From: Streptomyces sp. NBC_00078
GTDB lineage: Bacteria > Actinomycetota > Actinomycetes > Streptomycetales > Streptomycetaceae
DNA: 64,000 bases
Assembly: GCF_026343335.1 (NCBI RefSeq)
Contig: NZ_JAPELX010000001.1
Location: 8,618,001 to 8,682,000 of the forward strand
Direction: 5' to 3'
The position numbers were made by a program, and so were the translations under genes. Positions 49,518 to 59,604 of this stretch are shown in pieces. The first letter of the stretch is position 1. The number at the start of each line of letters is the position of its first letter. The notes under the pieces were generated by a model that was not told where the DNA came from, searched no databases, and saw only the letters and a program-made list of their open reading frames with translations.

Positions 49518-50879
49518 TCAGCTTGCGATGCGTACGGAGTCGAGGACGCGGTCGGTCGCCGAGGCCCGGCCACTCTGCCGGATCTGCACGTACACCCGAG
49601 TCTGCGCGCCGCCGGCCGTCGGGGCGAGTGCGGCCTCCGTGACCGACCCGCCTCCCGGGCAGCGACTCCAGCCGCGGATCCGGCCGTGCTCGGTCGGGCC
49701 GGTGTAGGCGCGACTGCCGTCGTAGTGACAGCCTGGGTGGGTGAGAGTGTTCACCGCGGCCGTGAGGTCGCCGTGCTCACTCAGGCCCACGAACACGCCG
49801 TTCACGTCGGCCCCCAGGTCCTGCCACTCGGTCAGGTGGTCGGCGACGACGAGCCCCGGCTGGTGGCCGGAGGGCAGGCCGAGCGCCCGCGGATCCCACC
49901 CCGAGTCGCGCAGCTGGCGGCCCCAGTCGCCCGGCACCTCGGCGACGATCCGGTCGCTCGTGTCCGTGACCCGCACGTCCGCGGCCGGGGACTGCCGCTC
50001 GACCAGCGCCGCGGTCACGCCGGCAGCCGCGACGAGGGCCACGGCGCCCGTCAGGGCGAGAGCCCTACGTCGTCTTCGGGGGCGGAGGCCGGACGAGGCG
50101 AGCCGATCCAGCTCGTCCGCGAAGGCCTCGGCGTCGGGCCAGCGGCGTCTGCGGTCCGGCGCAAGCGCCCGCATCAGGGCCCGCCGGATGGCCGGGGCCA
50201 GATCCGGACGCAGCCGGTCGGGCCGTACGACCCTGCCCGGCTCACCCGGAACCGTGCCGGTGACCAGGTGGTAGCCGACCGCGCCCAGACTGTACACATC
50301 GGCCCGGGCGTCGATGCCCGCGCCGGCCTCTGCCTGCTCGGGTGGCCGGTAGCCCGCGGAACCGGCCGCCTGCGTGAGACCCGACGCCTCGGCCAGGCTC
50401 TTGGCCAGCCCGAGGTCGGCGAGCAGCACCCGGGAGACGCCCTCGGGGGAGGTGCACAGCAGCACGTTGGTCGGCTTGATGTCCCGGTGCACGATCCCCG
50501 CCGCGTGCAGCGCGGCCGCGCCGCGGGCCGCCAGCGCCGTCAGACGCAGTGCCTCGGGCACCGGCAGCGGACCGGCGGCCAGCAGCTCGGCGAGGGTGCC
50601 GCCGTCGGCGTACTCCATCACGAAGTACGGTCTGCCGTCCGGGAGTTCACCGATGTCGTGGACCTGCACCACCCGGTCGGAGCCCGCCCGGCGCAGCATC
50701 CGCGCCTCGGCCAGGAACCGCTCGCGGACATCGAGCCGGTGGGACCAGTTGTCCGCGAGAACCTTGACCGCCACCGGTGCCCGCAGTTCGTCGTCGTGCG
50801 CGAGCCAGACCGTGCCGAACGCGCCCGCGCCCAGGCGCCGTTCGAGGCGGTAGCGCCCGATCCGCTCGACGGAGTGCAT
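49518..50879 (-). CDS. Serine/threonine protein kinase (PknB-like, membrane)
   Basis: The product has 453 residues. The kinase domain (about 9-265) has the Gly loop LGAGAFGTVW, Lys in AVKVL, the catalytic loop HRDIKPTNV, metal motif DLG in place of DFG, and SAGYRPPEQ. A basic juxtamembrane stretch (RPRRRRR), one membrane helix and an external C-terminal domain of about 130 residues follow. It is likely a receptor-type kinase. ATG 50879 has no ribosome-binding site and lies 19 bp from the divergent ECF sigma gene. Confidence 0.9.
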   Translation of the reverse strand: MHSVERIGRYRLERRLGAGAFGTVWLAHDDELRAPVAVKVLADNWSHRLDVRERFLAEARMLRRAGSDRVVQVHDIGELPDGRPYFVMEYADGGTLAELLAAGPLPVPEALRLTALAARGAAALHAAGIVHRDIKPTNVLLCTSPEGVSRVLLADLGLAKSLAEASGLTQAAGSAGYRPPEQAEAGAGIDARADVYSLGAVGYHLVTGTVPGEPGRVVRPDRLRPDLAPAIRRALMRALAPDRRRRWPDAEAFADELDRLASSGLRPRRRRRALALTGAVALVAAAGVTAALVERQSPAADVRVTDTSDRIVAEVPGDWGRQLRDSGWDPRALGLPSGHQPGLVVADHLTEWQDLGADVNGVFVGLSEHGDLTAAVNTLTHPGCHYDGSRAYTGPTEHGRIRGWSRCPGGGSVTEAALAPTAGGAQTRVYVQIRQSGRASATDRVLDSVRIAS

Positions 50880-50898
50880 ACGACTATCATGCCTGGCC

Positions 50899-51468
50899 GT
50901 GGATCGTTTCCGAGGAGAGCCCCAGGTCGCGCAGACCGAGGAGCTGGCCCGCGACGCCGCGGCGGGCGACACGGCGGCACTGGAGGAGCTGCTCCAGGCG
51001 ATCCGCCCGGAGGTCCTGCGGCGCTGTGGCCGGTTCCTGCCCTGCCGCGAGGACGCCGAGGAGGCCGCACAGGACGTCCTGCTCCAGGTCGCCCGGAAGA
51101 TCGGTACCTTCCAGGGCCGTAGCCGCTTCAGCACCTGGCTCTACACGGTCGTCGCCAACTGCTGCCGTCAGAAGTACCGCGAACTCAAGCGGCGCTCGGC
51201 CGAACAGCCGGCCCCGATCGACGCGGAGCGGCACGCCGACCCGCGCACGACCAGCGTCATCGCCGGATCCCGCCTCGACCTGCTGGAGGCGCTGGACCGG
51301 CTGGAGCGCGAGCATCCCCAGCTGGTCGAGCCGCTGGTGTACCGCGACATCTGCCAGCTGGAGTACGCCGAGGCGGCCGAGCGCGCCGGGATCCCACTGG
51401 GCACGTTCAAGTCGCGGCTGCACGAGGCGCGCCGGCAGGTCAGGCCCTGGCTGACGGACACGCCCTGA
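50899..51468 (+). CDS. ECF-family RNA polymerase sigma factor
   Basis: The product has 189 residues. Region 2 (CREDAEEAAQDVLLQVARKIGTFQGRSRFSTWLYTVVAN) and region 4 (LEYAEAAERAGIPLGTFKSRLHEARRQVRPWL) are clear. No anti-sigma gene is adjacent. The GTG start is only 19 bp from the divergent kinase start, lacks an SD sequence and lies near TATCAT (50884-50889), suggesting leaderless mRNA and mutually exclusive or shared control with the kinase. Confidence 0.9.
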   Translation: MDRFRGEPQVAQTEELARDAAAGDTAALEELLQAIRPEVLRRCGRFLPCREDAEEAAQDVLLQVARKIGTFQGRSRFSTWLYTVVANCCRQKYRELKRRSAEQPAPIDAERHADPRTTSVIAGSRLDLLEALDRLEREHPQLVEPLVYRDICQLEYAEAAERAGIPLGTFKSRLHEARRQVRPWLTDTP

Positions 51469-51472
51469 GCGC

Positions 51473-53857
51473 TCAGGCCTCGTCGAGCAGGCCGATCTCC
51501 GCCCAGATCGTCTTGCCGTCCGTCGTGTGACGGCTGCCCCAGCGCTCGGTGAGCTGAGCGACCAGGAGCAGGCCGCGGCCGCCCTCGTCCCACGTCTTGG
51601 CGCGGCGCAGATGCGGGGCGGTGTGGCTGGTGTCGGACACCTCGCAGATCAGCGTGGCCGTGTCGTGGATCAGCCGCAGCCGGATCGGGCGGGCGCCGTA
51701 CCGGATCGCGTTGGTGACCAGCTCGCTCACCACCAGCTCGGCGGTGAAGGCCGCGTCCTGCAGCCCCCAGGTGTCCAGCTGCTCCACGGCCTGCTTGCGG
51801 ATGGGCGCGACCAGCGCCGGGTCCGGGGGGATGTCCCAGGTCGCGACCTGGGAGGCGGGCAGTCCGCGGGTACGGGCCAGCAGCAGGGCCACGTCGTCCA
51901 GGGCGCCGCCCGTCGGCAGCAGGGAGTGCAGGACCCGGTCGCATGTCTCGTCCAGCGAGTCGGAGTACATCGCCAGCGCGTCGCGCAGCAGCTGGTGACT
52001 GGCGTCCACGTCCCGCTCGCGGCTCTCGATCAGGCCGTCCGTGTAGAACGACAGCACGCTGCCCTCACGCAGCTCCAGCTCGGCGGACTCGAACGGCAGC
52101 CCGCCCAGGCCCAGCGGCGGCCCGGCCGGCAGTTCCACCTGCTCCGGCTCGCCCCCGGGCGGCACCACGACCGGCGGCGGATGGCCGGCCCGGGCCAGCG
52201 TGCAGCGCCGCGAAACCGGGTCGTAGACCGCGTACAGACAGGTGGCGCCGACCTCGCCGGGACTGCCGTCGGTGCCGGCCTCCGCCGACAGCCGCACCAC
52301 CAGGTCGTCGAGGTGGGTGAGCAGCTCGTCGGGGGCCAGGTCGATGTCGGCGAGCGTGCGGACGGCGGTACGCAGTCGGCCCATCGTGGCCGAGGCCTGG
52401 ATGCCGTGGCCCACGACGTCCCCGACGACCATCGCGACCCGCATCCCGGACAGCGGGATCACATCGAACCAGTCACCGCCCACCCCGGCCCGCGCCGCCG
52501 GAAGGTAGCGCGAGGCGGCATCGACGGCGGCGGTGCGCGGCAGCGAGCGGGGCAGCAGGCTGCGCTGCAGGGCCAGGGCGGTCTCGCGCTCGCGGGAGAA
52601 ACGGCGGGCGTTGTCGATGCACACGGCGGCCCGGGCGGTGATCTCCTCGGCGAGCAGCATGTCGTCGGCCGTGAACGGGTCGGGGCGCCTGAACCGGGTG
52701 AGGACCGCGACCCCGAGGGTGAGACCGCGGGCCTGGATCGGCACGGACATCGTGGAGTGGATGCCGTACGCCCTGACCCGCTCGGCGCGCGCCTTGTGCC
52801 AGCTGAGCCACTTGTCGAGTGCGCCCGAGGCGTACGAGGCGACGATCGTGCGGCCCGCCACCAGGGAGTCGGCCTGTGGTGAGCCGTCGGGATAGACCTC
52901 CAGCTGTCCGGGTTTGAGGACGGCCTCGGGCGTGCCGGGGTTGACCGAGCCGTGCGCGGCGCGGCGCATCTCGATCGGGGCGCTGAGCCGCGGCGGGGGC
53001 TCGACGCCGTGCTCCTGCAGGTCCAGCAGGTCGACACTGACCAGGTCGGCCAGCGCGGGCACGAACACGTCCGTCAGCTCCTGTGCCGTACGGGTGACGT
53101 CGAGGGTGGAGCCGATGCGCACGCTCGCCTCGTTGACCAGTTGCAGCCGCTCGCGGGAGAGGTAGTTGTCGGTGAAGTCGTGCGCGGCCAGGCACACGCC
53201 CCGCACCTGCCCCTCGGAATCCCTGACCGGGGCCATCCGGGCGAGCCAGGCGTGCGCGGCGACCTCGCCGCCGGTCCGCATGTACGTCTGGATGTCCGCC
53301 GCCCGCCCTGAGGCGAGGACCCGCAGCATGTTCTCCTCGAGCTGCTCGCTCTCCGGTCTGCCGCCGATCTCGGACAGGCGCAGCCCCCGGATGCGCTCCT
53401 CGGGCAGCCCGATCACGTCGGCCATGGCGTCGTTGATGTGGCGCAGCCGCAGCCGCTCGTCGTAGACGGCGACAGCGCAGGGTGACTGGGTAAGCGCGGC
53501 GGTGGCCAGTGCGTCTTCCGCGGAGCGGCTGCCGCCGCCGTCGAGCGGGCTGAAGGCGTGCCAGCGGCCGCGGCCGCCATCCTGCGCCCGTCGGTGGTGG
53601 GCCACCAGCCACACGGCCACCTCGCCTCCGTCCCGGCGGAGCAGGGTGACGGTGCCGTCCCAGCGCAGTCCGTCGGGCGGGAACGGCGTGTGCGGCCCGC
53701 TGCCGGCGAGCAGGCGCCCGGCGGGGCGCCCCACGACCTCGGCGGCAGGCCAGCCGAGCAGCCGCTCGGCTCCGACGTTCCACTCGACGAGCGTGCCGGA
53801 GTCGTCGACGGCGGCGCGCGCCGTCGCGGCATCGTCGAACGGATACTCCGGGTTCAT
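51473..53857 (-). CDS. PAS-PAS-GAF-PP2C phosphatase with C-terminal anti-sigma-type ATPase
   Basis: The product has about 794 residues. Order: PAS (about 10-90), PAS (about 120-240), GAF (about 255-430), SpoIIE/RsbU phosphatase (about 450-660; GVGGDWFDVIPLSG, MVVGDVVGHGIQASATMGRLR, GATCLYAVYDP, LSFYTDGLIE) and an RsbW-like ATPase (about 680-790; ELVVSELVTNAIRYGARP, DEGGRGLLLVAQLTERWG). This multi-domain regulator likely dephosphorylates STAS proteins and binds a sigma or anti-anti-sigma factor. ATG 53857 follows GGAG by 8 nt; GTG 53902 is an alternative. It converges with the ECF gene (4-bp gap). Confidence 0.9.
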   Translation of the reverse strand: MNPEYPFDDAATARAAVDDSGTLVEWNVGAERLLGWPAAEVVGRPAGRLLAGSGPHTPFPPDGLRWDGTVTLLRRDGGEVAVWLVAHHRRAQDGGRGRWHAFSPLDGGGSRSAEDALATAALTQSPCAVAVYDERLRLRHINDAMADVIGLPEERIRGLRLSEIGGRPESEQLEENMLRVLASGRAADIQTYMRTGGEVAAHAWLARMAPVRDSEGQVRGVCLAAHDFTDNYLSRERLQLVNEASVRIGSTLDVTRTAQELTDVFVPALADLVSVDLLDLQEHGVEPPPRLSAPIEMRRAAHGSVNPGTPEAVLKPGQLEVYPDGSPQADSLVAGRTIVASYASGALDKWLSWHKARAERVRAYGIHSTMSVPIQARGLTLGVAVLTRFRRPDPFTADDMLLAEEITARAAVCIDNARRFSRERETALALQRSLLPRSLPRTAAVDAASRYLPAARAGVGGDWFDVIPLSGMRVAMVVGDVVGHGIQASATMGRLRTAVRTLADIDLAPDELLTHLDDLVVRLSAEAGTDGSPGEVGATCLYAVYDPVSRRCTLARAGHPPPVVVPPGGEPEQVELPAGPPLGLGGLPFESAELELREGSVLSFYTDGLIESRERDVDASHQLLRDALAMYSDSLDETCDRVLHSLLPTGGALDDVALLLARTRGLPASQVATWDIPPDPALVAPIRKQAVEQLDTWGLQDAAFTAELVVSELVTNAIRYGARPIRLRLIHDTATLICEVSDTSHTAPHLRRAKTWDEGGRGLLLVAQLTERWGSRHTTDGKTIWAEIGLLDEA

Positions 53858-54113
53858 CTCCGCCACTCCATCGCGAACACTCACAGTGAACCGGTGAGTC
53901 ACTTGAGTTCCAGCCTAGTGCGTCCGCGTCGCGTACGGACGGGAACCCCGTCGCGCACCCGGCCCGACGGTCAAGGGGGAAATCCGGCCGTTGTGCCCCG
54001 TGGGGCAGAAGGAGGTCACCGCACCCTTGACGGCCACGTGTGGTCCAGCGTCAGAATCTGTTTGTTCACGATCAGTTATGAGTACTTCTGGGCCCTGATG
54101 AAGGGGAGCCGCC

Positions 54114-57100
54114 ATGACAGTGACTCGGAGATCGGTCCTGATCGCTTCCACGGCCGCGCCGGCGGCCGGAGCGCTTCTGGGCACCCCGGTGGCCCGGGCC
54201 GCCGAGGCCGCGGCGGACGGATCCGGCCGCCGCACGCTTGCCCTGCGCGACGGATGGCGCTTCGCGCTGGTCGACCCGGGCGGGATCACCGACCCGACCG
54301 GCGCCTACGCACAGGCCGCCGACCCCGGCTACGACGACTCGGCCTGGCGCGAGGTCGCGGTCCCGCACGACTGGAGCATCGAGCAGACCCCGACCACCGA
54401 GCACGGCACCACCAGCGGCACCGGCTTCTTCCCCGGCGGCCTCGGCTGGTACCGCCTCGCCTTCACCCTGCCGTCCGGGTTCGCCGGCAAGCGGATCTCG
54501 GTGGAGTTCGACGGCGTCTACATGGACTCGTACGTCTACTGCAACGGCACTCAGGCCGGCCGGCACCCGTACGGCTACACCGGCTTCGCCTTCGACCTGA
54601 CCGACCTGCTGCACACCGACGGCTCCACCGAGAACGTGATCGCCGTCAAGGTGCAGAACCAACTGCCCAGCAGCCGCTGGTACTCGGGTAGCGGCATCTA
54701 CCGTGAGGCTCGCCTCGTGGTCACCGAGCCGGTGCACGTGGCCCGCTGGGGCACCCACGTCACCACGCCGGACATCACCCGCGAGCGGGCCGTCGTACGC
54801 GTACGGACCTCCGTGGTGAACGAGTCCCGCGCCGCGAGCGAGGTCGAGATCCGCTCGACGGTCAAGGACCCGGGCGGGCGGACGGTGGCCCGCCGGGCGA
54901 CCACGGTGAACGTGACCGACAAGGCGGCCGAGATCCATGAACTCACGGTCCCCGGCCCCAAGCTGTGGGACATCGAAGCCCCGCACCGCTACACCCTGGA
55001 GACGGAACTGCGCGTAGGCGGCAAAGCGGTCGACACCTACCGCACCACCTTCGGCATCCGCAGCTACCGCTTCGACCCCGACGAGGGCTTCGCGCTCAAC
55101 GGCACCCCCACCAAGATCAAGGGCGTCGACCTGCACCACGACCAGGGTGCCCTCGGCGCGGCGATCAGCATCGACGCGGTGCGCAGACAGCTGACCATCA
55201 TGAAGTCGATGGGCGTCAACGCCTTCCGCACCTCCCACAACCCGCCCTCGCCGCAGATCATCCAGGTCTGCGAGGAACTGGGCATCGTGATGATGGTGGA
55301 GGCCTTCGACTGCTGGCGGACCGGCAAGACGACGTACGACTACGGCCGCTTCTTCGACGAGTGGTGCGAGAAGGACGCCACCGAGATGGTCCTCGCCGCC
55401 CGCAACTCGCCCGCCGTCGTCCTGTGGTCCATCGGTAACGAGATCCCCGACTCCACCTCGACCGCGGGCCTGGGCATGGCCGACCGGATCATCGGCGCGA
55501 TCAAGGCCGTCGACGACACCCGGCCGCTGGTCATCGGCTCGAACAAGTACCACGGTGTGCCCGCCAGGGGCTCCGCGGCCGACCTGATGCTCGCCAAGCT
55601 CGACGGGCTCGGCCTCAACTACAACACCGCCACGTCGGTGGACGCTCTGCACGCGGCCTACCCACATCTGTTCCTCTTCGAGTCCGAGTCCTCCTCGGAG
55701 ACTTCGACGCGCGGCGCGTACCAGGAGCCGGAGCACCTCAACACGGGCGAGAACCACACCCCTGGCAGGCGCGCCACCTCCTCGTACGACAACAACCTGG
55801 CTTCCTGGACCATGAGCGGGGAATACGGGCACAAGAAGGACCGGGACCGGAAGTGGTTCGCCGGCCAGTTCCTCTGGTCGGGCATCGACTACATCGGGGA
55901 GCCCACGCCCTACGACGTCTTTCCGGTGAAGGCGTCCTTCTTCGGTGCGGTCGACACGGCCGGCTTCCCCAAGGACATGTACTACCTGTTCCAGAGCCAG
56001 TGGACCGGCGAGCCCATGGTCCATCTGCTGCCCATGACCTGGAACCACGCAGAGGGCGACACGGTCGAGGTGTGGGCGTACTCCAACGTCGCCGACGTCG
56101 AACTGTTCCTCAACGGAAAGTCCCTCGGCACGCGCGCCTTCGACACGAAGAAGACCACGGACGGCCGTACGTATCTGGAGACCACGGAGGCGACCGGCGA
56201 CGACAAGACCTTCACCACGGGCCCCTATCCGGGCAGTTACACCAGCCCGAACGGCAGCGCGGGCAAGCTCCACCTCGTCTGGAAAGTGCCCTACGAGCCG
56301 GGCGAGCTGAAGGCGCTGGCCCGCAAGGGCGGCAAGGTGGTCGCCACCGACGTGCTGCGCACGGCGGGCGCACCGCACGCCGTACGGCTCACAGCCGACC
56401 GCAAGTCCCTGGCCGCGGACGGGCGTTCACTCGTGTTCGTCTCCGCGGACGTCGTCGATGCCCGCGGAGTGGTGGTGCCCGACGCCGAGCACCTGATCAC
56501 CTTCGACGTGAAGGGTGGCTCGCTCGCCGGACTCGACAACGGCCGCGAGGAGAGCGCCGAGCGTTACCAGGCGAGCACCCGCACCGCCTTCCACGGCATG
56601 GCGCTCGCGATCGTGCGCTCGGGTACCAGGGCCGGCACCCTGAAGGTGACCGCGCGGGCGGAGGGGCTGCGGCCGGGCACGGCGACCGTGCGCACCACAC
56701 ACGCCGGATCGGTCGCCACCACTCCGGCGCCCGCCTTCGCACCGCAACACCCGGCGCCCCCGAACCACCCGTCCGCTGACGCCAGTTACTCGGGCCGCCC
56801 GGACACGCTCCCCGCCGCGATGCTGGACGGCGACGCGGCCACCGGCTGGTCCAACGCCTTCGCCAAGTCGGCCACGGCCCTGCTGCCCGCCTTCAACGGC
56901 GCCCGGACGGAGGACTGGATCTCGGTGGACTACGGCCGGGCCCGCACCTTCGACCGCGTGGAGGTCTCCTTCACCGTGGACGCGACCCACAGCCTGCCCG
57001 CTTCGGTCGAGGTGGCCGTGTGGAACGGCCACCGGTACGTGCCCGTCACCGGAGCGGCGGTCGACTGGGCCACCGCCACGGACGCGCCGACGATCATCAC

Positions 57101-57209
57101 CTTCGCCGCCGAGCGCGGCTCCCGGCTGAGGCTCACGCTGACCAGCGCTCACCCGGGTGAAGCCGCCGGCGCGGTGCGGATCAGCAAGCTGGAGGCGCCC
57201 GGCAGCTGA
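54114..57209 (+). CDS. Secreted GH2 beta-galactosidase-type glycoside hydrolase
   Basis: The product has 1031 residues. The N-terminus TRRSVLIASTAAPAAG with an Arg pair and A-x-A cleavage looks Tat-dependent. GH2 sugar-binding and Ig-like domains precede the TIM barrel with acid/base Glu443 (IGNEIPD) and nucleophile Glu523 (LFLFESES). DUF4982- and Big-type domains and a C-terminal F5/8-type discoidin-like domain (about 885-1030) follow. It probably removes galactose or related sugars from plant or microbial polysaccharides outside the cell. AAGGGGAG precedes the ATG. Confidence 0.9.
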   Translation: MTVTRRSVLIASTAAPAAGALLGTPVARAAEAAADGSGRRTLALRDGWRFALVDPGGITDPTGAYAQAADPGYDDSAWREVAVPHDWSIEQTPTTEHGTTSGTGFFPGGLGWYRLAFTLPSGFAGKRISVEFDGVYMDSYVYCNGTQAGRHPYGYTGFAFDLTDLLHTDGSTENVIAVKVQNQLPSSRWYSGSGIYREARLVVTEPVHVARWGTHVTTPDITRERAVVRVRTSVVNESRAASEVEIRSTVKDPGGRTVARRATTVNVTDKAAEIHELTVPGPKLWDIEAPHRYTLETELRVGGKAVDTYRTTFGIRSYRFDPDEGFALNGTPTKIKGVDLHHDQGALGAAISIDAVRRQLTIMKSMGVNAFRTSHNPPSPQIIQVCEELGIVMMVEAFDCWRTGKTTYDYGRFFDEWCEKDATEMVLAARNSPAVVLWSIGNEIPDSTSTAGLGMADRIIGAIKAVDDTRPLVIGSNKYHGVPARGSAADLMLAKLDGLGLNYNTATSVDALHAAYPHLFLFESESSSETSTRGAYQEPEHLNTGENHTPGRRATSSYDNNLASWTMSGEYGHKKDRDRKWFAGQFLWSGIDYIGEPTPYDVFPVKASFFGAVDTAGFPKDMYYLFQSQWTGEPMVHLLPMTWNHAEGDTVEVWAYSNVADVELFLNGKSLGTRAFDTKKTTDGRTYLETTEATGDDKTFTTGPYPGSYTSPNGSAGKLHLVWKVPYEPGELKALARKGGKVVATDVLRTAGAPHAVRLTADRKSLAADGRSLVFVSADVVDARGVVVPDAEHLITFDVKGGSLAGLDNGREESAERYQASTRTAFHGMALAIVRSGTRAGTLKVTARAEGLRPGTATVRTTHAGSVATTPAPAFAPQHPAPPNHPSADASYSGRPDTLPAAMLDGDAATGWSNAFAKSATALLPAFNGARTEDWISVDYGRARTFDRVEVSFTVDATHSLPASVEVAVWNGHRYVPVTGAAVDWATATDAPTIITFAAERGSRLRLTLTSAHPGEAAGAVRISKLEAPGS

Positions 57210-57219
57210 GCGGGTCGTG

Positions 57220-57255
57220 ACGGTCCGGGCGGAAAACCAGTGCCGTCCGGACCGT
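57220..57255 (+). terminator. Terminator-like hairpin after GH2 gene
   Basis: A 9-bp stem ACGGTCCGG/CCGGACCGT with an 18-nt loop lies 10 nt after the stop. It separates the GH2 gene from the CebR-controlled GH9 gene. Confidence 0.55.
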
Positions 57256-57300
57256 TGACGGGATGTCATGGCGCGAACAAACATGAGCTGCATCCGCATC

Positions 57301-57314
57301 TGGGAGCGCTCCCA
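57301..57314. promoter_or_regulatory. CebR operator
   Basis: TGGGAGCGCTCCCA is a perfect 14-bp palindrome identical to the established CebR binding site of streptomycetes. It lies 46 bp before the GH9 start. CebR is released by cellobiose or cello-oligosaccharides, so the cellulase should be cellobiose-induced. Confidence 0.92.
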
Positions 57315-57360
57315 TCGTCTTGGCGAGCGTCACCCGCCCCTCCGCCCGAGGAGCCCAGAC

Positions 57361-59604
57361 GTGAAACGACGCAGAACCGTCCTGCTGACCATCACCGCCC
57401 TGTTGGGGACGGCACTCACCGCGTTACCGGCCGGACCGGCCGCCGCGGACGAGGTCGAGCAGCTGAAGAACGGCACCTTCGACACCACCAGCGACCCCTG
57501 GTGGACGACCACCAACGTCACCGCAGCCCTCTCCGACGGACAGCTCTGCGCGGACGTGCCCGGCGGCACCGCCAACCGCTGGGACGCCGCCGTCGGCCAG
57601 AACGACGTCACTCTGGTGAAGGGAGAGTCGTACAAGTTCAGCTTCAAGGCGTCCGGTTCGCCCGGGGGACACGTGGTGCGGGCGATCGTCGGGCTCCAAG
57701 CGGCGCCGTACGACACCTATTTCGAGGTGAGCCCGCAGCTGAGTGTCTCCGGCGACACCTACTCGTACACCTTCACCTCGCCCGTCGACACCACACAGGG
57801 CCAGGTCGCCCTCCAGGCGGGCGGGAGCCCGGACGCCTGGCGGATGTGCATGGACGACGCGTCGCTGCTGGGCGGGGTGCCGCCCGAGGTGTACGAGCCG
57901 GACACGGGGCCGCGGGTGCGCGTCAACCAGGTCGCCTATCTGCCGTCGGGCCCGAAGAACGCCACGCTCGTCACCGACGCCACCTCGAAACTGCCCTGGC
58001 AGCTGAAGAACGCCGAAGGGGCGACGGTCGCCCACGGCCTGACCGTGCCGCGCGGGGTCGACGTCTCCTCCGGGCAGAACGTCCACTCCATCGACTTCGG
58101 CGCCTACCGCAAGCGCGGCAAGGGGTTCACGCTGGTGGCGGACGGGGAGGCGAGCCGCCCGTTCGACATCGGCACCAGCGCGTACGAGCAGCTGAGGCTC
58201 GACTCGGTGAAGTACTACTACACACAGCGCAGCGGCATCGCGATACGGGACGACCTGCGGCCCGGGTACGCGCGTGCCGCCGGGCATCTCGGCGTGGCTC
58301 CGAACCAGGGCGACGTGAAGGTCCCCTGCCAGCCGGGTGTGTGCGACTACACCCTCGACGTGACCGGTGGCTGGTACGACGCGGGCGACCACGGCAAGTA
58401 CGTCGTCAACGGCGGTATCGCCACCTGGGAGCTGCTGAGCACCTACGAGCGCGAACTGCTGGCCCGCACCGGGGAGGCCAGGAAGCTGCGGGACGGCACC
58501 CTCGCCATCCCGGAGAGCGGGAACAAGGTGCCCGACATCCTCGACGAGGCCCGCTGGGAGCTGGAGTTCCTGCTGAAGATGCAGGTGCCCGACGGGCAGC
58601 CGCTGGCCGGCATGGCACATCACAAGATCCATGACGAGCAGTGGACGGGCCTGCCCCTGCTGCCGAGCGAGGACCCGCAGAAGCGCGAACTGCACCCGCC
58701 GTCCACCCAGGCGACCCTCAACCTGGCGGCGACGGCCGCGCAGGCGGCCCGTCTGTACCGGCCCTACGACCGCGCCTTCGCGGCGAAGGCACTGACGGCC
58801 GCCCGCAAGGCCTGGTCGGCTGCCCTCGCCCACCCCGACATGTACGCCTCCGCCAGTGACGGCATCGGAGGCGGCGCCTACGACGACTCCAACGCGACGG
58901 ACGAGTTCTACTGGGCGGCGGCGGAGCTGTATCTCACCACGGGGCAGAAGCAGTTCGCGGACTACGTGCTCAACTCCCCGCAGAACACGGCGGACATCTT
59001 CGGCGGCCTCGGCTTCGACTGGGGCAGGACGGCCGCGGCCGGACGGCTGGACCTGGCGACGGTGCCGAACCGCCTGCCCGGCCGGGACAGGGTGCGCCGG
59101 TCGGTCGTCGAGGCCGCCGACCGCTATCTGGCGACGCTCAGGTCACAGCCGTACGGGATGCCCTACGCGCCCGCGGACAACATCTACGACTGGGGCTCCA
59201 GCCACCAGGTCCTCAACAACGCCGTGGTCCTCGCGACGGCGTACGACCTCACGGGTTCCTCGAAGTACCGTGACGGCGCGGTCCAGAGCATGGACTACAT
59301 CCTCGGCCGCAATGCGCTGAACATCTCGTACGTCACCGGTTACGGCGAGGTCAACTCCCATAACCAGCATAGCCGTTGGTACGCACACGAACTCGACCCG
59401 AACCTTCCGAACCCGCCGCACGGCACCCTGGCCGGCGGACCCAACTCGTCCATCCAGGACCCCTACGCACAGAGCAAACTCAAAGGCTGCGTAGGCCAGT
59501 TCTGCTACATCGACGACATCCAGTCCTGGTCGACGAACGAGACGGCCATCAACTGGAACGCGGCCCTGGCCAGGATGGCGTCGTTCGTGGCGGATCAGGA
59601 CTGA
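57361..59604 (+). CDS. Secreted GH9 cellulase with CBM4-type domain
   Basis: The product has 747 residues. A Sec signal (1-30, ending AAA) is followed by a CBM4/9-like domain (about 33-165, VEQLKNGTFDTTSDPWW), an Ig-like CelD_N module (about 180-275) and a GH9 catalytic domain. Asp340/Asp343 (GGWYDAGDHGKYV) and acid Glu727 (NETAINWN) mark the active site. This is the theme of processive or endo-acting family 9 cellulases. The GTG start follows GAGGAG. The CebR operator upstream ties it to the cellulose response. Confidence 0.93.
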   Translation: MKRRRTVLLTITALLGTALTALPAGPAAADEVEQLKNGTFDTTSDPWWTTTNVTAALSDGQLCADVPGGTANRWDAAVGQNDVTLVKGESYKFSFKASGSPGGHVVRAIVGLQAAPYDTYFEVSPQLSVSGDTYSYTFTSPVDTTQGQVALQAGGSPDAWRMCMDDASLLGGVPPEVYEPDTGPRVRVNQVAYLPSGPKNATLVTDATSKLPWQLKNAEGATVAHGLTVPRGVDVSSGQNVHSIDFGAYRKRGKGFTLVADGEASRPFDIGTSAYEQLRLDSVKYYYTQRSGIAIRDDLRPGYARAAGHLGVAPNQGDVKVPCQPGVCDYTLDVTGGWYDAGDHGKYVVNGGIATWELLSTYERELLARTGEARKLRDGTLAIPESGNKVPDILDEARWELEFLLKMQVPDGQPLAGMAHHKIHDEQWTGLPLLPSEDPQKRELHPPSTQATLNLAATAAQAARLYRPYDRAFAAKALTAARKAWSAALAHPDMYASASDGIGGGAYDDSNATDEFYWAAAELYLTTGQKQFADYVLNSPQNTADIFGGLGFDWGRTAAAGRLDLATVPNRLPGRDRVRRSVVEAADRYLATLRSQPYGMPYAPADNIYDWGSSHQVLNNAVVLATAYDLTGSSKYRDGAVQSMDYILGRNALNISYVTGYGEVNSHNQHSRWYAHELDPNLPNPPHGTLAGGPNSSIQDPYAQSKLKGCVGQFCYIDDIQSWSTNETAINWNAALARMASFVADQD

